Below are positions 25,893 to 34,626 of a DNA stretch of 64,000 bases, piece after piece (the first letter of the stretch is position 1; every line of letters begins with the position of its first letter). The DNA lies in the NCBI RefSeq assembly GCF_000737765.1, contig NZ_JPRI01000001.1, positions 744,001 to 808,000 of the forward strand. Direction: 5' to 3'. This DNA comes from Chryseobacterium vrystaatense (GTDB lineage Bacteria; Bacteroidota; Bacteroidia; Flavobacteriales; Weeksellaceae). The notes below the pieces were generated by a model. It searched no databases. It saw only the letters and a list, made by a program, of their open reading frames with translations, and was not told the origin of the DNA. Made by a program: the position numbers and the translations under genes.

Positions 25893-28464
25893 ATTGAGGT
25901 TTTGCCGGAATTTGGTTGGGCTGATTTTCTTTCAGCTTCTTTAATTTCTGTTTTTTATCAGGCTTTGCCAGATCAGCTTCAGGTAGCGGCTGAAGGAGCT
26001 TATTATTATTATTATTATTATTATTATTCGGGTCCTGTGGAGCACCATTAACCGGCTTCTGCATCGGTTGTGACGGCATTTCAGGAACCTGAGAAACAGA
26101 ATTTCCTCTATTATCCGTTGCCTGGAAGGCCAGATCACTTTTAAGATAATTCAGCATTTCTTTGGCTTTGATACCCTCAGGTGTTTTAGAATAATTCAGT
26201 GCGATCTGTTCAAGCTGCAGAATCATCACCTCTTTCCCACTTGTTTTTCCCGTATTGAAAGCATTCAGCAGATGAAACTTTGGAATAAGAGCGTCCTTAG
26301 GGAATTTTTGTATCGTCTGATCTATAATGTCCCTGCTTTCTCCAAACTTTTCAGATTCATAAAGAGCGTAGGCTTTTTTATATTCATTTTCAACATCTTC
26401 TGATGATTTTACAAAGGAATTGTTCTTAGGATTTCTTGCAAATTCTGCATAAGATGTATAAGCATAATCCGTTAAAAGAATCTGTTTTGCCCTTTCTGAG
26501 GCTTGGGGATTCTTTTGATAATTCATGGCAAAGATCTCGTAAAGCGCCTGAAGCATTACTTTTTCCTCAGGTTTTACGTCAACAAGGTCATACAGTGTTT
26601 TTGTTGCCAATGGAGTATTGGTGAAGTAATTCTGATACATCACTCCCAGTCCTAATGAAGCTGTATCTCTGTCCTTCTTTAATTGCCCTAATTTCACCTG
26701 ATCGGTAGGAATCTGTTCAATATAAAAAGTGGTTTCAAAACGTCTCGGATTAGGAGCCGAAGTTACGCCGAGAGCTTCATTTTTCATGTCTTCGATAGAT
26801 GCCATTTTTTTAGAATAACGCCAGTTATCCGCTAACGCTCTGTCTCCCCAAACCTGTTTAAATGAAGATGTTCCCTTGCTTATTGTTCCGGTATTACTGA
26901 AATAGAATCCTTTGGTAGTTACCCCAAAATCTTCAAAAGAATTAGTGTTATTGGCAAATATAGAATTGGCATTGTAGTCTCCGCTGTCGAAGCCTTTGCT
27001 TCTTTCTGCCCGTATTCTCTCCTGTTCTTCTTTTTCCTCTTTAGCTTTCAGTTTAGCGATATATTTGGTGAAAAAGTCGGCTTTCTGTGTATCACTCATC
27101 CTTGCTAAAGAAAGAATACTGTCATTCTTCTTGATCAGATAGTAGTTTTTGGAAATCTTCTTGATATACTCAGACTGGTCTTTCAAAAGGATTTTAGAAG
27201 GCTCGTAAGTCATTACCGTTAAGGCCGAATCATAATATGTTCCTGCTCCGATATAGTCGTTTTTTTCCAGATAACTCTTCCCTATCTCATAATACGTAAG
27301 ACCTCTTACCTGTGGATCAGAAACCTTCTCAAATAAAGATTTTTTAAAGAACTGCTGTGCTTCGTCTTTCTTTCCAGCCTTATTGGCCATTAAGCCTAAA
27401 GCATAGTAAAACTCATTTTTTCTGGAGCCATATGTACCTTTCTTACTGATGCCTTCAAGATAATTTTTAGCACCATTATAATCTCCTTTTCCATTGAAAG
27501 TCTTTGCAATAGCGATTTGGGATTTTACTTCAAACTCAAAATCATTGGCATATTTGTAAGCCTGAGTGAAGCTTTCACGGGCTTTGTCATTTTGGCCGAG
27601 ATTTTCAGAAACCTGACCTCTCAGATAGGCTATCCTGCTTTTAAGCTTCCTGTCCGAGTTCAGATCAAATGCTCTGTCCAGTTCAACGGCTGCTTCATCC
27701 AGTTTACCAGCTTCCAAAAGAGTCTCAGAATGATAAATACTCAGCAGTTTTGCATAGCTTTTATTAATATCCTCTCCTTTTAGCTTGGCAAATGTTTCCT
27801 GAGCTTTATGATAATCTTTGATTTTAGAATAAGCGACCCCCTGGTAAATTCGTGCCAGAGGAAGCCTTTTGTCTTCCTTCATGTGAGTGAACACATAGTT
27901 AAGAGCATCCAGAGCCTGGACTGCCTTATTTTGGTAAATTCTTGACTGCACAAGAATCATATAAGCATCAAATATTTTTTTGTTTTTTTCTTCACCATTT
28001 CTGATGACAGAATATTTGTTGATGGCTTTTTGGGCTTTAGCTTCAGCAATTTCGAGGGTGGTAGCTCCTTTATTTTGTTGACTGTCAGCAGTTCCTGGGC
28101 CCTGTGCATCTGGCATTCCCGGTTGTGCTCCGGGTGGCATTCCTGGAACACCTCTTCCTGAAGGTTTGTTTACTTCAGCCATTTTCATGGAGTTTTCAGC
28201 AAATGCGGCTGATTGTCCCAAATCACTTCCCAAAGGCTGATCTTCAAAGGTAAGGATGGGAATGTAAGGAGCATAAAAATTATCCTTATGTCCTTTGTCT
28301 CTGCTCGTAAATTCACTGTTTAATGCGTCTTTAGCATTAAAAAGGGTATTGTAATATGTGTTAAATCCTTTCATGAATTTTGATCGTTGCTCCGGCTTTT
28401 TGGTCTTGGTAGCACAGGAAGCAACGATACACATGATTAAAAGGAATAATATATTCTTTTTCAT
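25891..28464 (-). CDS. sprE: SprE/PorW-type TPR lipoprotein (type IX secretion/gliding)
   Basis: 857 residues. The signal peptide ends in IVASCATK (lipobox Cys). Near the N-terminus is FNTYYNTLFNAKDAL, as in SprE/PorW proteins. Long stretches of TPR-like helices cover about 160-460 and 640-790 (ARIYQGVAYSKIKDYHKAQ, YYEIGKSYLEKNDYIGAGTYYD). Two low-complexity linkers are seen: a Pro/Gly/Met-rich one near 105-130 and a run of nine Asn near 818. In Flavobacteriia this lipoprotein is needed for type IX secretion and gliding. The assignment rests on overall layout rather than one diagnostic motif. Confidence 0.75.
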   Translation of the reverse strand: MKKNILFLLIMCIVASCATKTKKPEQRSKFMKGFNTYYNTLFNAKDALNSEFTSRDKGHKDNFYAPYIPILTFEDQPLGSDLGQSAAFAENSMKMAEVNKPSGRGVPGMPPGAQPGMPDAQGPGTADSQQNKGATTLEIAEAKAQKAINKYSVIRNGEEKNKKIFDAYMILVQSRIYQNKAVQALDALNYVFTHMKEDKRLPLARIYQGVAYSKIKDYHKAQETFAKLKGEDINKSYAKLLSIYHSETLLEAGKLDEAAVELDRAFDLNSDRKLKSRIAYLRGQVSENLGQNDKARESFTQAYKYANDFEFEVKSQIAIAKTFNGKGDYNGAKNYLEGISKKGTYGSRKNEFYYALGLMANKAGKKDEAQQFFKKSLFEKVSDPQVRGLTYYEIGKSYLEKNDYIGAGTYYDSALTVMTYEPSKILLKDQSEYIKKISKNYYLIKKNDSILSLARMSDTQKADFFTKYIAKLKAKEEKEEQERIRAERSKGFDSGDYNANSIFANNTNSFEDFGVTTKGFYFSNTGTISKGTSSFKQVWGDRALADNWRYSKKMASIEDMKNEALGVTSAPNPRRFETTFYIEQIPTDQVKLGQLKKDRDTASLGLGVMYQNYFTNTPLATKTLYDLVDVKPEEKVMLQALYEIFAMNYQKNPQASERAKQILLTDYAYTSYAEFARNPKNNSFVKSSEDVENEYKKAYALYESEKFGESRDIIDQTIQKFPKDALIPKFHLLNAFNTGKTSGKEVMILQLEQIALNYSKTPEGIKAKEMLNYLKSDLAFQATDNRGNSVSQVPEMPSQPMQKPVNGAPQDPNNNNNNNNNKLLQPLPEADLAKPDKKQKLKKLKENQPNQIPAKPQ
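26000..26028. repeat. Trinucleotide (ATT/AAT) microsatellite
   Basis: 29 bases of uninterrupted TTA/ATT units, read on the minus strand as nine consecutive AAT codons (poly-Asn) in the C-terminal linker of the SprE-like protein. In-frame slippage would change tract length without breaking the gene. Confidence 0.95.
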
Positions 28465-28549
28465 TATTCAATATAACTCTCTTATCTGCTTTTTATTATC
28501 AGCAGTTGATGATTTTGTAAAAATAATAAAATTTTATAATGAATAATAT

Positions 28550-29104
28550 TTATATTTCATTCAAAATTTTGTAAACCAAATGGGTAGGAAGCCCCATAAT
28601 GGTATAAAAACTTCCATTCAGCTTTTTGATTTTGGCCATACCCAGCCATTCCTGGATACCATAACTGCCCGCTTTATCGAAAGGTTTATAATTCTGAATA
28701 TAATAGTTTATTTCATCATCTGAAATTTCATCAAGTTCTACGTCTGCTACATCGGTTTCTGTAAAGGTCTTATCAACAGACTGTATGGTAATTCCTGTAT
28801 ACACCTGATGTGTTTTGCCGGAAAGCATTCGAAGCATATGTTTGGCCTCCGCCTTATCCTTTGGCTTTCCAAGAATCTGTCCTTCTGAAGCAACGACGGT
28901 ATCGGCTGTTATTAAAACTTCATCAGTGGTTAAATCGCGGAATGCTTTTGCTTTTAATTCAGACAGATAAGCTGCAGCCTCTCCTATTTTGATAGCCTCA
29001 GGAAGAATTTCTTCGCAGTCTATTTTGACCACTTCAAAATCAAAACCTAAGTTTGAAAGCAGTTCTTTTCTTCTTGGAGATTGGGATGCTAAAAGTAATT
29101 TCAT
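28550..29104 (-). CDS. maf: Maf family nucleoside triphosphate pyrophosphatase
   Basis: Hydrolyses non-canonical or dTTP/UTP nucleotides to monophosphates as housecleaning. 184 residues: LASQSPRRKELLSNLGFDF at 4-22, ITADTVVASEGQILGKPKD with the catalytic Asp near 66, and YTGITIQ. The gene belongs to the leftward group with kdsC-like and DUF2520 genes (9 bases from the next). Confidence 0.92.
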   Translation of the reverse strand: MKLLLASQSPRRKELLSNLGFDFEVVKIDCEEILPEAIKIGEAAAYLSELKAKAFRDLTTDEVLITADTVVASEGQILGKPKDKAEAKHMLRMLSGKTHQVYTGITIQSVDKTFTETDVADVELDEISDDEINYYIQNYKPFDKAGSYGIQEWLGMAKIKKLNGSFYTIMGLPTHLVYKILNEI

Positions 29105-29113
29105 AGGTTGATT

Positions 29114-29632
29114 TTATACAGATTGGGTATTATCGTCGTGCCAGTTCCCCTGAACTTTCATCACCTGCTCTATCACATCACGTACTGCTCCACTGCCTCC
29201 TTTTTTGGTTGAGATATAATCAGATATACCCTTTACTTCCGGAACAGCATTTTCTGGGCATACAGCGATTGCGGAGCTTTCCATGATGTGGATATCCGGA
29301 AGATCATCACCCATCGTAAGAATCTCTTCATTTTTAAGATTATATTTCTTTTTAAAATCTTCAAAATCAACCATTTTATTATGTGATTTGGGATAATAAT
29401 CATCAATGCCCAGATAATTGATTCTGTGTTTTACCATATCATCATTTCCTCCGGTGATTACTCCTATTAAATAGTTGTTTTTTAAAGCTTTAACTACTGC
29501 ATATCCGTCCAGGACATTCATTACTCTGCACATATTTCCACCAGGCATCAGATAAACACTTCCATCTGTAAAAACTCCATCTACATCAAATACAAACGCC
29601 TTGATATCTTTTAATTTCTCTTTATAACTCAT
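29114..29632 (-). CDS. KdsC-type HAD phosphatase (KDO-8-phosphate phosphatase)
   Basis: 172 residues of the HAD IIIA subclass C0: FVFDVDGVFTDGSVYL holds the nucleophile Asp pair at about 14-16, GVITGGNDDMVKHR is motif II, and TMGDDLPDIHIM is motif IV. The short uncapped fold and VCPENAVPEVKGISDYIS match KdsC, which dephosphorylates KDO-8-P in LPS core biosynthesis. Its start overlaps the DUF2520 gene by 11 bases. A related sugar phosphatase activity cannot be excluded. Confidence 0.88.
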   Translation of the reverse strand: MSYKEKLKDIKAFVFDVDGVFTDGSVYLMPGGNMCRVMNVLDGYAVVKALKNNYLIGVITGGNDDMVKHRINYLGIDDYYPKSHNKMVDFEDFKKKYNLKNEEILTMGDDLPDIHIMESSAIAVCPENAVPEVKGISDYISTKKGGSGAVRDVIEQVMKVQGNWHDDNTQSV

Positions 29633-30371
29633 ACATTTTCTGAATAGAATGATTCATTGTCTTATAAATTTCAAGACTTTCGCCTTTTAATAGCTGCTCA
29701 TGTAATTCCAGTACTCTCACATCGTTTCTTACAGCAGGTCCGGTTTGTGCCGCTTTGGGCTCAATTTCATGAATTTTCTTCACCGTCTCATCAATCAGCG
29801 GCAGAAAATAGTCGAACGGAATTTCCTGTGAATCCGAAACTTCTTTAGCTCTTGCGAAGAGATGATTAACAAAATTGCAGGCAAAAACCGCAGTAAGGTG
29901 GATATATTTTCTCTTTTCATGACTGCTTTCCATGACGTTATCTGAAATTTTGGAAGCGAGATCAAAAAGAAGCTGTTGGTCCTGTTCATTTTCTGTTTCA
30001 ATAAAAAACGGAATCTTTTCGTAATCCAGTGCTTTTGATTTTGAAAAGGTCTGTAAAGGATAAAAGCTTGATTTTCTATATTCTCCTGACAGTATTTCCA
30101 TAGGCAGAGAGCCTGAAGTATGGGCAACCAAACAGTTTTTTTTAGTGATCATTCTAGAGACGTTTTCCACCGAATGGTCACTTACACAGATGATGTAGAG
30201 ATCTGCGTCTTCCAGGTGCTTTGTGGAATAAGGAACATTCAGCTCCTCAGAAATTTTCTTCAGTTCTTCGCTGTTTCTTCCAAAAATCTGTGTTAATGGA
30301 ATACTATTCAGACTAAAAGCTTTTGCCATATGGTAGGCTACATTACCGGAACCTATAATTACAATTTGCAT
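29622..30371 (-). CDS. Rossmann-fold plus DUF2520 protein
   Basis: 249 residues. The N-terminal dinucleotide-binding fold (IVIIGSGNVAYHMAKAF at 3-19) resembles F420/NADP oxidoreductases. The C-terminal helical DUF2520 domain (KYIHLTAVFACNFVNHLFARA, ETVKKIHEIEPKAAQTGPAVRND) resembles the dimerisation domain of ketopantoate and 6-phosphogluconate-type dehydrogenases. The substrate is unknown. It is the first gene of the leftward group, coupled to the kdsC-like gene. Confidence 0.85.
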   Translation of the reverse strand: MQIVIIGSGNVAYHMAKAFSLNSIPLTQIFGRNSEELKKISEELNVPYSTKHLEDADLYIICVSDHSVENVSRMITKKNCLVAHTSGSLPMEILSGEYRKSSFYPLQTFSKSKALDYEKIPFFIETENEQDQQLLFDLASKISDNVMESSHEKRKYIHLTAVFACNFVNHLFARAKEVSDSQEIPFDYFLPLIDETVKKIHEIEPKAAQTGPAVRNDVRVLELHEQLLKGESLEIYKTMNHSIQKMYEL

Positions 30372-30501
30372 CTAACAAATATAAGATTTTAAAGGAAGAT
30401 GGAAACAGAAGGGCAGAAGTTTATGATAAGTCTTCTAAGGCCCGCTGCCTAAAGCTCAGAGCGTAACGATCTCATATTATTTTAAATATTTGGACTGAAA
30501 A

Positions 30502-30534
30502 TTGAATAAGTAATTTAACTTTCGGCTATTTTTG
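30502..30534 (+). promoter_or_regulatory. Predicted promoter of the ECF sigma operon
   Basis: TTG (30502-30504), 22 bases, TATTTTTG (30527-30534). This fits the Bacteroidota -33 TTG / -7 TAnnTTTG pattern and lies 25 bases before the sigma factor start. Confidence 0.5.
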
Positions 30535-30559
30535 TAATCCAAAACAGTGAAAGCATCTT

Positions 30560-31111
30560 ATGAAGATTAAGGACGCGGAAATTATTTCGTTGATGCAGAA
30601 TCCACGGACCCAGGAAAAAGGTGTCCGTGCCTTGATGGATGCTTATCAAAGCAGATTGTACTGGCATATCAGAAGAATTATTGTGGATGGAGATCTTGCT
30701 CAGGATACGTTGCAGGAGACTTTTATTAAAGCCTATCAGAATTTTCACCAGTTCAAAAATGACAGCCAGCTGTATACCTGGTTGTACAGGATTGCCACCA
30801 ACGAGGCATTACAGCAGGTAAATAAGATGAAGAAAATGCAGAAAACGGATGAAGATCCGGAATATTATATGCAGAATCTGGTGGCCGATAATACAGAAGG
30901 AGATGCAGAAGAAATACAGCTGTTTCTCCAGAACGCCATACAAAGCCTGCCCGAAAAGCAGAAACTGGTATTTATGATGCGGTATTATGATGATTTGCCT
31001 TACGAAGAGATATCAAAAATTGTAGATATGTCTGTAGGGACCCTGAAAACGAATTATCATTATGCCAAACAGAAAATAGAAGAATATATTAAAGAAAATT
31101 ACGAGAGATAA
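30560..31111 (+). CDS. ECF-type RNA polymerase sigma factor
   Basis: 183 residues. Region 2 (GDLAQDTLQETFIKAYQNFHQF, LYTWLYRIATNEALQQVNK) spans about 50-92, with a variable linker, and region 4 (LPEKQKLVFMMRYYDDLPYEEISKIVDMSVGTLKTNYHYAK) is about 130-172 with its helix-turn-helix. The following small membrane protein is a likely anti-sigma factor, giving a stress-response pair. Confidence 0.92.
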   Translation: MKIKDAEIISLMQNPRTQEKGVRALMDAYQSRLYWHIRRIIVDGDLAQDTLQETFIKAYQNFHQFKNDSQLYTWLYRIATNEALQQVNKMKKMQKTDEDPEYYMQNLVADNTEGDAEEIQLFLQNAIQSLPEKQKLVFMMRYYDDLPYEEISKIVDMSVGTLKTNYHYAKQKIEEYIKENYER

Positions 31112-31129
31112 TTTTTTGACCAAACAAAG

Positions 31130-31663
31130 ATGAAAGAGTTCGACATAGAAAAACTAGAACGAAAAAATATTTACAAGGTTCCGGATGATTTATTTGAAAA
31201 TATCCAGAACAGGGTAATGAACGAAGTGAAAGTGGATAAAAAAGCACCGGTTTTCAAGCTGAACTGGATGTATGCCGCTGCAGCCTCACTTGCTTTGATA
31301 TTTGGGGCTACCTATGTTATTAATTCTGACAATGATACTGCAAATGATGGAGTGAATCCGAAAACATATGCAATCAACAGGGAGCAGCCAAAGACAGAGG
31401 GAGAGCGTGCTTATGAAACGCTTGAAGCAGATTTAACTTCTGTTGAAAATACTAATCAAACAGTTAGTAATCAAAAGGGTAAAACGGTTTCCTATACTTC
31501 TGAAAACAGAAATGAAAATATAACATCTCAGAAGCCTGTGAAAACAGGGAATAAGAAAGAAGAAACTAAAATGAATGAATATCTGGATTCGTTTTCTAAT
31601 TCTGAAATTTCAGAGTTGGCAAGTAACTCAACCCAGGACGTTTATTTAGATCTATATAATTAA
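31130..31663 (+). CDS. Probable anti-sigma factor (single-pass)
   Basis: 177 residues. A short cytoplasmic N-terminus (FDIEKLERKNIYKVPDDLFENIQ) is followed by one membrane span (MYAAAASLALIFGATYVI, about 46-63) and a Ser/Asn/Thr-rich periplasmic tail. It has no zinc-binding HxxxCxxC, so this is not a ZAS-type protein. The assignment comes from position 18 bases after the sigma gene and from layout only. Confidence 0.6.
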   Translation: MKEFDIEKLERKNIYKVPDDLFENIQNRVMNEVKVDKKAPVFKLNWMYAAAASLALIFGATYVINSDNDTANDGVNPKTYAINREQPKTEGERAYETLEADLTSVENTNQTVSNQKGKTVSYTSENRNENITSQKPVKTGNKKEETKMNEYLDSFSNSEISELASNSTQDVYLDLYN

Positions 31664-31668
31664 GAAAG

Positions 31669-32190
31669 ATGAAAAAGATATTATTTACACTTTTTATTAT
31701 GTATGGTTTTGGTCTGAATGCACAAAATGCGCAGACTACAGATTATGACTGGAAAAAGATGGATCCTAAACAACGAAAGGAGGTAATAAACAATCTTTCT
31801 CCGGAAGAAAGAAAAGAGCTTCTCAAGAAGTTTAGAAATAATATGGTGTTGGAAAATCTCGAAATTGATGCCAGTGATAAAACAGAATTTACGCAGCTTT
31901 ATAACGAGTATCTTGAGAATCAAAAACAGATAAAGGGCCAGTTTAATCCCAATTTTAATCCGGAAGCATTATCTGATGATGAAGCAAAAGCAAAGTTACA
32001 GCAGAGTTTCGAAGTGGGGCAGAGGCTGCTGGATAACCGAAAGAAATATGCTGATAAGATGCAGCAGGTGATTCCTTGCCAAAAGGTATTAAAACTGTTT
32101 CAGTCTGAAGGAATGATGAGAGATAAAATGAATGAAAGAAAACCTCACAGCGGGCACGATAATACGGCGAGGCCCAAACAGAACCCATAA
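31669..32190 (+). CDS. Secreted Spy/CpxP-like helical protein
   Basis: 173 residues. Signal peptide (cleavage after GLNAQ near 19), then a highly charged helical body with two LTxxQ-like helices (MDPKQRKEVINNLSPEERKELLKKF) and a His/Lys-rich tail. The layout resembles periplasmic stress proteins of the Spy/CpxP type, often placed with a sigma/anti-sigma pair. It starts 5 bases after the anti-sigma gene and ends before a strong terminator. Confidence 0.55.
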   Translation: MKKILFTLFIMYGFGLNAQNAQTTDYDWKKMDPKQRKEVINNLSPEERKELLKKFRNNMVLENLEIDASDKTEFTQLYNEYLENQKQIKGQFNPNFNPEALSDDEAKAKLQQSFEVGQRLLDNRKKYADKMQQVIPCQKVLKLFQSEGMMRDKMNERKPHSGHDNTARPKQNP

Positions 32191-32212
32191 TAGTTTATTT
32201 TTTTAATGTTGG

Positions 32213-32253
32213 ACGGCTCTTACAAACAATTGTTTGTGAGAGCCGTTTAGTTT
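32213..32253 (+). terminator. Terminator after the sigma operon
   Basis: Inverted repeat of 17 bp with one G-T pair (32213-32229 with 32230-32246, almost no loop), then TTTAGTTTT. Confidence 0.8.
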
Positions 32254-32288
32254 TAAAACTAATTGTTAGTTTTGCGAGAAATTACATT

Positions 32289-33293
32289 ATGAAAAAAATA
32301 CTGATGTTTTTAATGGTTTCAACTTTGTGCTTTGCTCAAAAGACAGAACTGATTAAGCTGAGCCAAAATATCAAAGACAAAAACTCCCGTACAAAATCTT
32401 TAAATTTATTGGATATCAGGACAGATAAAGATTTGGGAACTGTGATATACAAAGACGAATCTGTTCAAATGAAATTCAGCAATGAAGATTTAAAAAATCA
32501 TGTGGAAACATGGTTTGCTGATGATAATAAAGCGAGAGGAAGTAATGATATCACCATCCTTTTAGAAGAAATCAAAATCACTAACTTTCAGAATACCGGA
32601 CTGACAAAATTAAAAGTTAAAGTGAGCAGTTTTATCAATAGAAACGGTAAATATTTTTTTATCAGCAGATATTATAATACGTTAGATTTTAATTCAAAAC
32701 TTACACCAAATATTCCCAAGCAGATTTCCTCATCTATCTCAGATATTTTATCCTCTTTTATTAATCAGTCATATGCTCATACTGTTTTACGTACGCCAAT
32801 TCCGGAGGCTGAACTCAAAGATTATGAAGTGATACTGGAGAAAAATATGAAGTTTGTGACCTCTCCCGAACTTACGAATGGAGTTTATAAAGATTTCAAA
32901 TCTTTTTCTGAGCAAAAACCACAGGAAGGGTATTATATCGGGAAGAATAAAAAAGGAAAAGTAATTGGGGTGAAAGATCAAAATGATCTTCTTGTCTTAA
33001 CTGAGGAGATGTATGGATATGTAGAAGACGGGAAAGCTTATCGCTCTACACCTGTTGGTTTCTTAGAAATAAATAAAGATGATAGAGGATATTATATTGT
33101 TTCTTCCAGACAGGAACTGTATCCGAAAAACAGCAATACAGGGGCTATGATTGGAGGAATGACCGGTGGGCTCGTTGGTGGGCTTATCGGCGCTGCAATT
33201 GATTCCGGATCAAAAACCGGGAGAAATGGGAATACTGCTTTATCCAATGTTTATATAGACTCTTTAACAGGGGATTATGTCTTTGAAAAATAA
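32289..33293 (+). CDS. Secreted protein with glycine zipper, paralogue A
   Basis: 334 residues, unknown function. Signal peptide MKKILMFLMVSTLCFAQ. The body has KTELIKLSQNIKDKNSRTKSLNLLDIR, a central TNGVYKDFKSFSEQKPQEGYYI block and, near 280-300, a Gly-rich hydrophobic stretch (GAMIGGMTGGLVGGLIGAAI) like a membrane-inserting glycine zipper. The next gene is a diverged copy with the same order of elements. Together they look like a local tandem duplication. Confidence 0.75.
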   Translation: MKKILMFLMVSTLCFAQKTELIKLSQNIKDKNSRTKSLNLLDIRTDKDLGTVIYKDESVQMKFSNEDLKNHVETWFADDNKARGSNDITILLEEIKITNFQNTGLTKLKVKVSSFINRNGKYFFISRYYNTLDFNSKLTPNIPKQISSSISDILSSFINQSYAHTVLRTPIPEAELKDYEVILEKNMKFVTSPELTNGVYKDFKSFSEQKPQEGYYIGKNKKGKVIGVKDQNDLLVLTEEMYGYVEDGKAYRSTPVGFLEINKDDRGYYIVSSRQELYPKNSNTGAMIGGMTGGLVGGLIGAAIDSGSKTGRNGNTALSNVYIDSLTGDYVFEK

Positions 33294-33339
33294 ATTGTGT
33301 CCTGAAAATTAAAGAAAGAAATTGTCCTGCTTTTTATTA

Positions 33340-33364
33340 CTTTGCAAATTACAACGTTCTTAAA
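33340..33364 (+). repeat. Copy 1 of the duplicated lepA leader
   Basis: 25 bases identical to 34602-34626, with recognisable similarity for about 40 bases further upstream. It lies between the two paralogous secreted-protein genes and ends in DNA with no lepA gene after it. Confidence 0.9.
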
Positions 33365-33468
33365 AATGATGTAATTTCAAGAAATAGTGGGCAAAATTTT
33401 ATTTTTGTGAAGTAATTAAATTCAAAGTTTCTGTTTAAAGCAGATCTCAGTTTCGTAAAATTATAAAT

Positions 33469-34500
33469 ATGAAAAAAATATTTTTCTTTCTATTACTTTC
33501 CGGCTTATTTTTCGCCCAGAAAACGGAAGTAATTGACCTTTCAAAGTCTATAAAGGACAGCAAAAATAGGTACAAAAGCTTCAGAGTAATTGATCAGCGC
33601 CCCAATAAAGAAATTGGAAGCGTATTATTTCATAAAAATCAAGTGAATATTGTTTTTGAAAATGACCCGAGTAAAGACATTTCAGACTGGTTTTACAAAT
33701 ACAATACGGCTAGTGGAAATGATGAATTGGTACTTTTACTTGAAAAAATAATTATTTCTGAAGATATAAAAGAAAAATATTCTATCGCAAAGCTTGAGTT
33801 GCGGGCGAGTACTTTTAAAAAGAAAAATGACGGGTATCACTTTCTTAACAGAATAGATACCATGACAACGATTTCATCACGGAATACACCTTATTTAGCA
33901 CAAAGTCTAGCAAAGAAAATTACACTGTCTTTAGCAGATTTTCTGAAAGATTCTTACAGTAAAACTACTTGGGAATTTGGTATTTCAGAAAATGATCTTG
34001 CCAGTTATAGTTCTATTTTGATTGATAAGCTTGATATTTTAAAGTCAGATACATTAAAAGAAGGGGTTTATAAAGATTCTTACAGTTTCTTTACCCACAA
34101 TCCAGAACCTGGTTATACGATTGAAACCAACAGCAAAGGTGTTGCGACAAAAGCAGTGAATGGCGATGATAAAAAGCCAATCAGAAATTTTTATGCATTT
34201 GTTCATAACGGCGTTCCATTTAAAGTAATTCCGGTGGGTTATGTTGAAATTTTCAGAGATGAAATGGGACTTTTCATTGACGTTAAAAAAGAAGAGCTTT
34301 TTCCTGAACCTAATTCTACGATGTTAATGGTAGGCGGTGGTATAGGGGGGGCGATAGGAAGTCTGGTAGCCAATGTAGCCATTGTAGTGATTAATACCCA
34401 GGCAGCAAAAGAAAGAAAAGCGATGGCGGGAACAGAAGTTTCACTTGATCCATTAACAGGATATTATATATTGCCGGAAAATTTTGGTAAATCTAAATAA
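33469..34500 (+). CDS. Secreted protein with glycine zipper, paralogue B
   Basis: 343 residues, paralogue of the preceding gene: signal peptide ending FFAQ, then KTEVIDLSKSIKDSKNRYKSF, EGVYKDSYSFFTHNPEPGYTI and a C-terminal Gly-rich segment (MLMVGGGIGGAIGSLVANVAI) followed by SLDPLTGYYI, the same order as SLTGDYV in copy A. A possible -7 element (TATTTTTG) is at 33400. Function unknown. Confidence 0.75.
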   Translation: MKKIFFFLLLSGLFFAQKTEVIDLSKSIKDSKNRYKSFRVIDQRPNKEIGSVLFHKNQVNIVFENDPSKDISDWFYKYNTASGNDELVLLLEKIIISEDIKEKYSIAKLELRASTFKKKNDGYHFLNRIDTMTTISSRNTPYLAQSLAKKITLSLADFLKDSYSKTTWEFGISENDLASYSSILIDKLDILKSDTLKEGVYKDSYSFFTHNPEPGYTIETNSKGVATKAVNGDDKKPIRNFYAFVHNGVPFKVIPVGYVEIFRDEMGLFIDVKKEELFPEPNSTMLMVGGGIGGAIGSLVANVAIVVINTQAAKERKAMAGTEVSLDPLTGYYILPENFGKSK

Positions 34501-34598
34501 TACATAGAGAGCATATTGCTTCTCTTTTTTATTGAAATCAGAATTAAGCGAAAGCATTTGTGACTAAAAATTAAAAATGAATTTCTCCTGCATTTTTT

Positions 34599-34606
34599 TA
34601 TCTTTG
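34599..34606 (+). promoter_or_regulatory. lepA promoter -7 element
   Basis: TATCTTTG, a full match to TAnnTTTG, 20 bases before the lepA start. No TTG at -33 was identified. Confidence 0.4.
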
Positions 34607-34626
34607 CAAATTACAACGTTCTTAAA
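34602..34626 (+). repeat. Copy 2 of the duplicated lepA leader
   Basis: 25 bases identical to 33340-33364, ending at the first base of the lepA start codon. Confidence 0.9.

Noticed and set aside
26000-26028. Short regular repeat as a CRISPR-like array
   Set aside because: It is a simple trinucleotide tract with no spacers.
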